Shown: positions 59,130-64,000 of the stretch, piece after piece
Layout of the letters: each line of letters starts with the position of its first letter
Numbering within the stretch: position 1 is the first letter of the stretch
Notes under the pieces: generated by a model
What the model was told of the DNA's origin: nothing
The model's input: the letters and a program-made list of their open reading frames with translations, nothing else
Databases searched by the model: none
Made by a program: the position numbers and the translations under genes
NCBI GenBank assembly: GCA_936908745.1
Contig: CAKZFX010000013.1
Span: 191,588-255,587 of the forward strand
Direction: 5' to 3'
From: an uncultured Chitinophagaceae bacterium
GTDB taxonomy: Bacteria; Bacteroidota; Bacteroidia; Chitinophagales; Chitinophagaceae
Length of the DNA stretch: 64,000 nt

Positions 59130-62100
59130 TTAATTCGTTAACACTTGTACTTCCAGTTCCGGTTTTTCGGCTAAAAAGTGGATCATTTCCTCATTCATTT
59201 CAAAACCATTTGTACCTGTCATTAAACTGATCCTGATCTGCTGTTTAGGTTCTGTTAAGATGAATCGCAACGTGGAGCCACCCCGGTTTTGCTTCATATT
59301 CTTTTCGATAAAACCGATCATGTCTTCCGTCAGGTGTTGCGGGTGTACTTCAATGCTTACCTGTTTGGTCAGGGAGCGTTTGATGGTTTCCGCCAGCGAT
59401 ACCTGCTGCACTTTAAACTCGTATTCAGCTTTATTATAACGTTGCTTGAAATAGCCGGTGATGTAAACGGTGGAACCCTGTTGCAGGTAAGGTGAAATAC
59501 GTAAATAATCTTCGCTGAATAAAACGATCTCCGTTTTACCCGAATAGTCTTCGATCATAAAACTGCCGTACTTATTACCACTTCTCGCCACCCTGTGTTG
59601 CGCCGACGCCACTAAACCTACAATACGGAACATACGTCCTGCATTGGACTGCATGCCGATTGAATCTTTAAAATCGTTGAAATCAGCAATGGTAGTCATG
59701 CCATAATGCCGCATTTCAAACTTATAATGGTCCAGCGGGTGACCGCTCAGGAACATACCTGTTACCTCTTTTTCCTGGTCAAGTTGCATGGTCAGCGACC
59801 ATGGCTGGCAATCAGGTAAACGGGGTGGTGGAATTTCCATGGTGATGGGAAGGTCGCCAAACAACGTGTTTGCAGTAGTGGCGTTTTGTGTCGAAATCAC
59901 CTGGCCATACTTGATAATTTTTTCAAGGCCATTGACCAGTTCACCTTCCGGTGCAAAGAAATACTGTGCACGATGGTGTTCGGGAAAACAGTCAAAACCT
60001 CCGGCATACACCAGGCTCTCTAAGGTCTTTTTATTAACCGTACGCTGGTTGATGCGTTTGATAAAATCAAAAATATTGCTGAATGCACCGGCTTTCTGGC
60101 GTTCGGCAATAATGCTTTCTACGGCCGCTTCACCCACGCCTTTCAAACCGCCTAATCCAAAACGGATTTCACCTTTACTGTTTACCGCAAAACCTTTCAG
60201 CGATTCATTGATATCAGGTCCCAGTACTTTTATACCCATGCGTTTACACTCTTCCATAAAGAAGGTGATCTTATCTATACTGCCGGCGTTGTTCAATACC
60301 GCCGCCATGTATTCCGCAGGGTAATGTGCTTTTAAATACGCTGTCTGGTATGCTACATATGCATAGCAGGTGGAGTGAGATTTATTAAATGCGTATTGGG
60401 CAAATGCTTCCCAGTCGGTCCAGATCTTTTCTAACTTATCCGCAGGCAATGATTTTTCAGTAGCGCCTTTGATGAACTGTGTCTTCATCTTGTCCAGCAC
60501 TGCTTTTTGTTTTTTACCCATCGCCTTCCGCAATACGTCGGCATCCCCTTTACTAAACCCTGCAAGCTTTTGCGCCAGCAACATTACCTGCTCCTGGTAT
60601 ACGGTGATACCGTATGTTTCTTCGAGGTATTCCGTCATTTCGGGCAGATCATACGAAATAGGTTCACGGCCGTGTTTACGGTCGATATAATTAGGGATAT
60701 ACGCAATAGGGCCCGGACGATACAAGGCGTTCATCGCAATCAAATCGCCAAATTTATCAGGCTTCAGTTCACGCAAATATTTTTGCATGCCCGGGCTTTC
60801 AAACTGGAACGTACCAATAGTAGAACCATGTTGATACAATTCAAAGGTTTGCTGATCGTCCAGCGGAATTTCATCTATATTAATATCAACGCCATGATTC
60901 TGTTTGATGAGGTTGAGCGCATTCTTAATAATGGTAAGGGTCTTTAAGCCCAAAAAGTCCATCTTGATGACGCCGGCTTCTTCGATTACATTTCCTTCTA
61001 TCTGCGTCAGCCATAAATTTGATTCCTTAGACGTAGCAACAGGGATCAGGTCTGTCAGATCAGTAGGGGCGATGATGATACCTGCGGCGTGGATACCTGT
61101 ATTGCGCACAGAACCTTCCAGTCTCTCCGCTTCATGCAATACTTTACTTAAAATGGTATCTGTCTGGTCATAAATATCACGCAGCTTCTTTACGTTCTCC
61201 AGGTCATCATTGCCTAAACCTTCTTTTTCTTCCAATGACTTTTCTCCGTCCTTGGTTTTCATCGGTGCATGCAATACACGTCTCAGTTCCACACCCGGCC
61301 GCTCAGGCACGAGTTTGGACAAGGCACGGCTTTCCGGTAAGGGAACATCCATCACCCTTGCCACGTCGGCAATACTTGATTTGGCTGCCATCGTACCGTA
61401 GGTAATGATCTGCGCCACCTGGTTCTTACCATACTTGTCCACCACATAATCAATCACTTTCTGACGGCCTTCATCATCGAAGTCCGTATCAATATCGGGC
61501 ATTGACTTACGATCGGGATTCAGGAACCTTTCAAACAGCAGGTTATATTTGATCGGGTCAATATTGGTAATACCTGTGCAATAAGCCACCACCGAACCCG
61601 CTGCCGATCCACGGCCCGGACCAATGAATACGCCGATATCACGACCGGCTTTAATAAAATCACTTACAATCAGGAAGTAGCCGGCGAATCCCATTGTCTT
61701 GATCGTAAACAATTCAAAACGGATACGCTCATCTATCTCCGGTGTTATTTCTGTGTACTTCTGCTTAGCGCCTTCCCAGGTCAGGTGTTCCAGGTACTCG
61801 TCCTGCGAAGCAAATTCTTTTGGCACCTGGAAAAATGGCAGCAGGATATCCCGTTTCAGGTTCAGCAGGTCTACTTTATCAACGATCTCGTTGGTATTAT
61901 CAATCGCTTCTGGCAAATCGCCAAACACTTTGCTCATTTCCGACGTGGTCTTGAAGTAAAACTGGTCGTTGGGAAATGCAAAGCGTTTGTCTTTTACGTT
62001 TACATCATCATCTACAAAATCACGCAGGGCAGGAGTGGTGATCTTTTCGCCTGTATTAATACAAAGCAAAATATCGTGTGCATTAAAATCGTCCTGGTCT

Positions 62101-62750
62101 ACATAATGGGAATCATTACTCGCAATGATTTTTACATTGTACTTTCTGGCCAGTTTAATTAATACCTCGTTCACTTTATCCTGCTCTGCCATGCCATGGC
62201 GTTGCAACTCCACATAATAATCTTCCTGGAAAATATTCAGCCACCATTTAAATTCATTCTCACCTTCATCCTCGCCATTTCTCAAAATAGCCTGTGGCAC
62301 TGAAGCGCCAAGGCAACAGGTGGTGGCAATCAATCCTTCGTGGTATTGAACAATCAGTTCTTTATCAATACGCGGATACTTGCTATACATCCCTTCAATA
62401 AAACCTAAGGATGTCAGCTTGACAAGATTTTTATAACCTTGTTCATTTTTGGCTAATAATATCTGGTGATTACGCCGGTCTTTTTGTTCTTTGGTAAAAG
62501 TCTTCTGGTGACGGTTGGCCGTTACATAAAACTCGCAACCGACAATCGGTTTTATTTTGGGTTTGCCATTTTCATCCTTATGCTTATAGGCTTCGGCCAC
62601 AAAGTCAAACACCCCAAACATGTTACCATGGTCAGAGATAGCCAGCGCAGGCATACCATCCGCAATCGCTTTTTTATACAACGAAGGGATGGCGGCAGCG
62701 CCGTCAAGAAGGGAATACTGTGTATGTACGTGTAAGTGAGAAAACTTCAT
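59130..62750 (-). CDS. dnaE: DNA polymerase III alpha subunit
   Basis: 1206 aa, the replicative polymerase of C-family (DnaE type). The PHP domain opens at once (FSHLHVHTQYSLLDGAAAI; AISDHGNMFGVFDF). The active site includes FIGPGRGSAAGSVVAYCTGITNIDP and the Asp pair in MPDIDTDFDDEGR (about 416). GSVRNTGIHAAGIII, RPGPIAYIPNYIDRKHG and YAFNKSHSTCYAYVAYQTAYLK follow. A C-terminal OB fold is present (RVARSGNKYGSFMIEDYSG). Its ATG lies only 8 nt from a 7-bp tandem repeat. The length and layout are typical. Confidence 0.96.
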   Translation of the reverse strand: MKFSHLHVHTQYSLLDGAAAIPSLYKKAIADGMPALAISDHGNMFGVFDFVAEAYKHKDENGKPKIKPIVGCEFYVTANRHQKTFTKEQKDRRNHQILLAKNEQGYKNLVKLTSLGFIEGMYSKYPRIDKELIVQYHEGLIATTCCLGASVPQAILRNGEDEGENEFKWWLNIFQEDYYVELQRHGMAEQDKVNEVLIKLARKYNVKIIASNDSHYVDQDDFNAHDILLCINTGEKITTPALRDFVDDDVNVKDKRFAFPNDQFYFKTTSEMSKVFGDLPEAIDNTNEIVDKVDLLNLKRDILLPFFQVPKEFASQDEYLEHLTWEGAKQKYTEITPEIDERIRFELFTIKTMGFAGYFLIVSDFIKAGRDIGVFIGPGRGSAAGSVVAYCTGITNIDPIKYNLLFERFLNPDRKSMPDIDTDFDDEGRQKVIDYVVDKYGKNQVAQIITYGTMAAKSSIADVARVMDVPLPESRALSKLVPERPGVELRRVLHAPMKTKDGEKSLEEKEGLGNDDLENVKKLRDIYDQTDTILSKVLHEAERLEGSVRNTGIHAAGIIIAPTDLTDLIPVATSKESNLWLTQIEGNVIEEAGVIKMDFLGLKTLTIIKNALNLIKQNHGVDINIDEIPLDDQQTFELYQHGSTIGTFQFESPGMQKYLRELKPDKFGDLIAMNALYRPGPIAYIPNYIDRKHGREPISYDLPEMTEYLEETYGITVYQEQVMLLAQKLAGFSKGDADVLRKAMGKKQKAVLDKMKTQFIKGATEKSLPADKLEKIWTDWEAFAQYAFNKSHSTCYAYVAYQTAYLKAHYPAEYMAAVLNNAGSIDKITFFMEECKRMGIKVLGPDINESLKGFAVNSKGEIRFGLGGLKGVGEAAVESIIAERQKAGAFSNIFDFIKRINQRTVNKKTLESLVYAGGFDCFPEHHRAQYFFAPEGELVNGLEKIIKYGQVISTQNATTANTLFGDLPITMEIPPPRLPDCQPWSLTMQLDQEKEVTGMFLSGHPLDHYKFEMRHYGMTTIADFNDFKDSIGMQSNAGRMFRIVGLVASAQHRVARSGNKYGSFMIEDYSGKTEIVLFSEDYLRISPYLQQGSTVYITGYFKQRYNKAEYEFKVQQVSLAETIKRSLTKQVSIEVHPQHLTEDMIGFIEKNMKQNRGGSTLRFILTEPKQQIRISLMTGTNGFEMNEEMIHFLAEKPELEVQVLTN

Positions 62751-62757
62751 TTCAATT

Positions 62758-62812
62758 AGTCAATAGTCAATAGTCAATAGTCAATAGTCAATAGTCAATA
62801 GTCAATAGTCAG
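62758..62812. repeat. 7-bp tandem repeat (AGTCAAT)x7 upstream of dnaE
   Basis: Seven exact AGTCAAT units (62758-62806) and one degenerate unit (AGTCAG) lie 7 nt upstream of the dnaE start codon. On the coding strand they read ATTGACT, so each unit contributes a TTG that could act as a -33 element. Confidence 0.9.
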
Positions 62813-62864
62813 CAGAAGAGGAACTGCAAATTTCCGATTGTTTTTTCAAACGGAAAGGGGATGT

Positions 62865-64000
62865 TTATTTCTTTTTGAAATTGAACACACTGATAGAGCC
62901 ATTGCTGTAGCTACATACCCACGCCTCAAGCTTTTCCTCGTTTTCAAAGATATCCACACCCACCGGGTGGCCCTTGCAAGGCAGGGAGGCAATTTTGGCA
63001 AAATTGTCATCATTGATCTTGTAAACATCCACGTAGTCACTGCTGTAGCAGGTAACAAAGATGAATTGGTGATTCTTTGACAATACGATCGTTCTTGGCT
63101 GTGCATGTGTAGGTGCCGTAAACAATGTTTTGCCCGTTGCCGCATCAATACAGGCGATCTTTGCCAGTTTGTTATACGAAACAAATAAACGTCCTGCCGT
63201 ATCCATCACAACGTGGCGGGGATTAGACGCCACCGGCATATCGGATTCTTTTGTCCATGTATTATTATCAATAACCGCGATACTTGCGCCACCCATGATG
63301 GCAACGTATGATTTATTATTTTTATCATCCACGGCCACACCACGGGGAATAGACGAAACAGGGATCGTACTGATCACTTTTCCATAAGGATATTGCGCTG
63401 CATCCATTTCCAGCACACTTACATTATAGGAATGCCAGTTGCTTACCAACAAATACTTATCATCTTTTGTTTTGGAAATCACTTTCGGCGTTTTGCCGGT
63501 CGTGATCAGCGGCACGTTGAATGAGTCTTTTTTTGTGGAACCCGGTTGGGTCACATACATTCTTTTTACCGCTTGTTTTTCTGCATCTGCCGGCGCGGCA
63601 TTTTTTTCCAGCGAATCCACCCGGATCGGCACCAGGCCTTCCGCATTGTGCAGGGAAACCCATAAAATTTTATCGTTATGGCTCATACAGGCTTCCACCG
63701 GCTTTTCCTGGAAAGAGGCAATAGGCCGTTCTTTCACATAATCCCAGCCCGTTCCTTTGGTAGGCTTAAACTTGAATTCTTTGACCACTTTGCGGCTTGG
63801 CTGGTCAAACTCGTAAATGCTCATGCCTTCGAGGTTCATGGCGTAGAGTTTAGAACCTGTGCTGTTAAAAAGCACCGACTTAGTGCCCGGGGCGGCGGCC
63901 AATAGCTCACTTTTTTCATAAATAAGCTCATCATACGGCTTTAGCGGCAGGGGCTTGGGCACGGTGTCCGTAGGCTGTATGGTCAGTTGCCCGTTCAGGC
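62865..64000 (-). CDS. YncE-like YVTN beta-propeller protein (5' end outside window)
   Basis: At least 378 residues; the frame stays open to the window edge, so the signal peptide and start are not visible (a GTG at 63962 is in frame but probably internal). Propeller blades recur: LYAMNLEGMSIYEFD, KYLLVSNWHSYNVSVLEMD, KSYVAIMGGASIAVIDN, GRLFVSYNKLAKIACID, and QFIFVTCYSSDYVDVYKIND. The spacing of about 40-45 residues fits a seven-bladed YncE/YVTN propeller. Such proteins are usually periplasmic or surface proteins that bind ligands; no catalytic motif was seen. Confidence 0.78.
   Translation of the reverse strand, partial: LNGQLTIQPTDTVPKPLPLKPYDELIYEKSELLAAAPGTKSVLFNSTGSKLYAMNLEGMSIYEFDQPSRKVVKEFKFKPTKGTGWDYVKERPIASFQEKPVEACMSHNDKILWVSLHNAEGLVPIRVDSLEKNAAPADAEKQAVKRMYVTQPGSTKKDSFNVPLITTGKTPKVISKTKDDKYLLVSNWHSYNVSVLEMDAAQYPYGKVISTIPVSSIPRGVAVDDKNNKSYVAIMGGASIAVIDNNTWTKESDMPVASNPRHVVMDTAGRLFVSYNKLAKIACIDAATGKTLFTAPTHAQPRTIVLSKNHQFIFVTCYSSDYVDVYKINDDNFAKIASLPCKGHPVGVDIFENEEKLEAWVCSYSNGSISVFNFKKK

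Overview
The window is a chromosomal segment of a Bacteroidota bacterium, most likely of the Chitinophagaceae / Chitinophagales. The evidence is a type IX secretion (T9SS) C-terminal sorting domain, a TonB-dependent receptor, paired DUF2807 proteins, a DUF1800/DUF1501 pair, DUF4954, a 115-aa dicluster ferredoxin beside a LuxC-type acyl-CoA reductase, futalosine-pathway menaquinone genes, and many promoters of the Bacteroidota type (TTG/TTTG, about 20 nt, TAnnTTTG). Shine-Dalgarno sequences are rare. Several -7 boxes end only 3-6 nt before the start codon, so many mRNAs are predicted to be leaderless. No rRNA, CRISPR array, integrase, transposase or prophage was seen.

Layout. 1-3.7 kb: acyl-CoA reductase (cut by the window edge), ferredoxin, a possible structured RNA, ddl, PASTA protein and rhodanese. 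4-6.4 kb: TonB-dependent receptor behind a TPP riboswitch, so probably a thiamine (precursor) transporter. 6.4-7.8 kb: two tandem DUF2807 beta-helix proteins. 7.9 kb: initiator tRNA-fMet. 8.1-10.4 kb: era and der. 10.4-16.5 kb (minus strand): DUF1801, DUF4954, glmS, mgtE. 16.5-16.9 kb: a repeat-rich spacer. 17-25.4 kb: SET protein, CHRD lipoprotein, mutS, an orphan TPR-like protein, a MuiA/DUF4139 protein with an embedded SusC-like motif, SpoU methyltransferase, UbiA-like prenyltransferase and ruvX. 25.5-34 kb: def and a run of secreted or surface proteins. 34.3-38.8 kb: RluA-type pseudouridine synthase, lipB, PLP-dependent deaminase and a nucleotidyltransferase.

38.9-41 kb holds what looks like a compact, possibly undescribed envelope-signalling module. 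An ECF sigma factor is translationally coupled to a membrane protein that joins an anti-sigma-like cytoplasmic domain to a periplasmic trypsin-like protease. A divergent 73-aa repetitive lipoprotein resembles Lpp. The same bipartite motif (GGGTTAC-N15-GTATTAA) lies upstream of both the sigma gene and the lipoprotein gene.

41.1-51.3 kb: a DEAD-box helicase, then an aromatic amino-acid operon: pheA, aminotransferase, tyrA, GNAT, DAHP synthase/chorismate mutase, aroB, aroA, aroC, DUF952. It is preceded by an unannotated 29-codon Phe/Tyr-rich leader peptide, an intrinsic terminator and a matching antiterminator arm: a classical attenuator in a Bacteroidota setting.

51.3-64 kb: a divergent pair of peptidoglycan enzymes (D-Ala-D-Ala dipeptidase and L,D-transpeptidase), an OmpA protein with TSP3 repeats, mqnE, a nucleoside-type MFS transporter, a cysteine-rich duplicated secreted protein, trxA, dnaE behind a 7-bp tandem repeat, and a partial YncE-like beta-propeller. 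Intergenic spacers carry several dispersed repeat families: 19-20 bp palindromes, 7-bp-periodic spacers, CGTCCCTACGGGACG elements and CACCGCAGAGAAA-type blocks.
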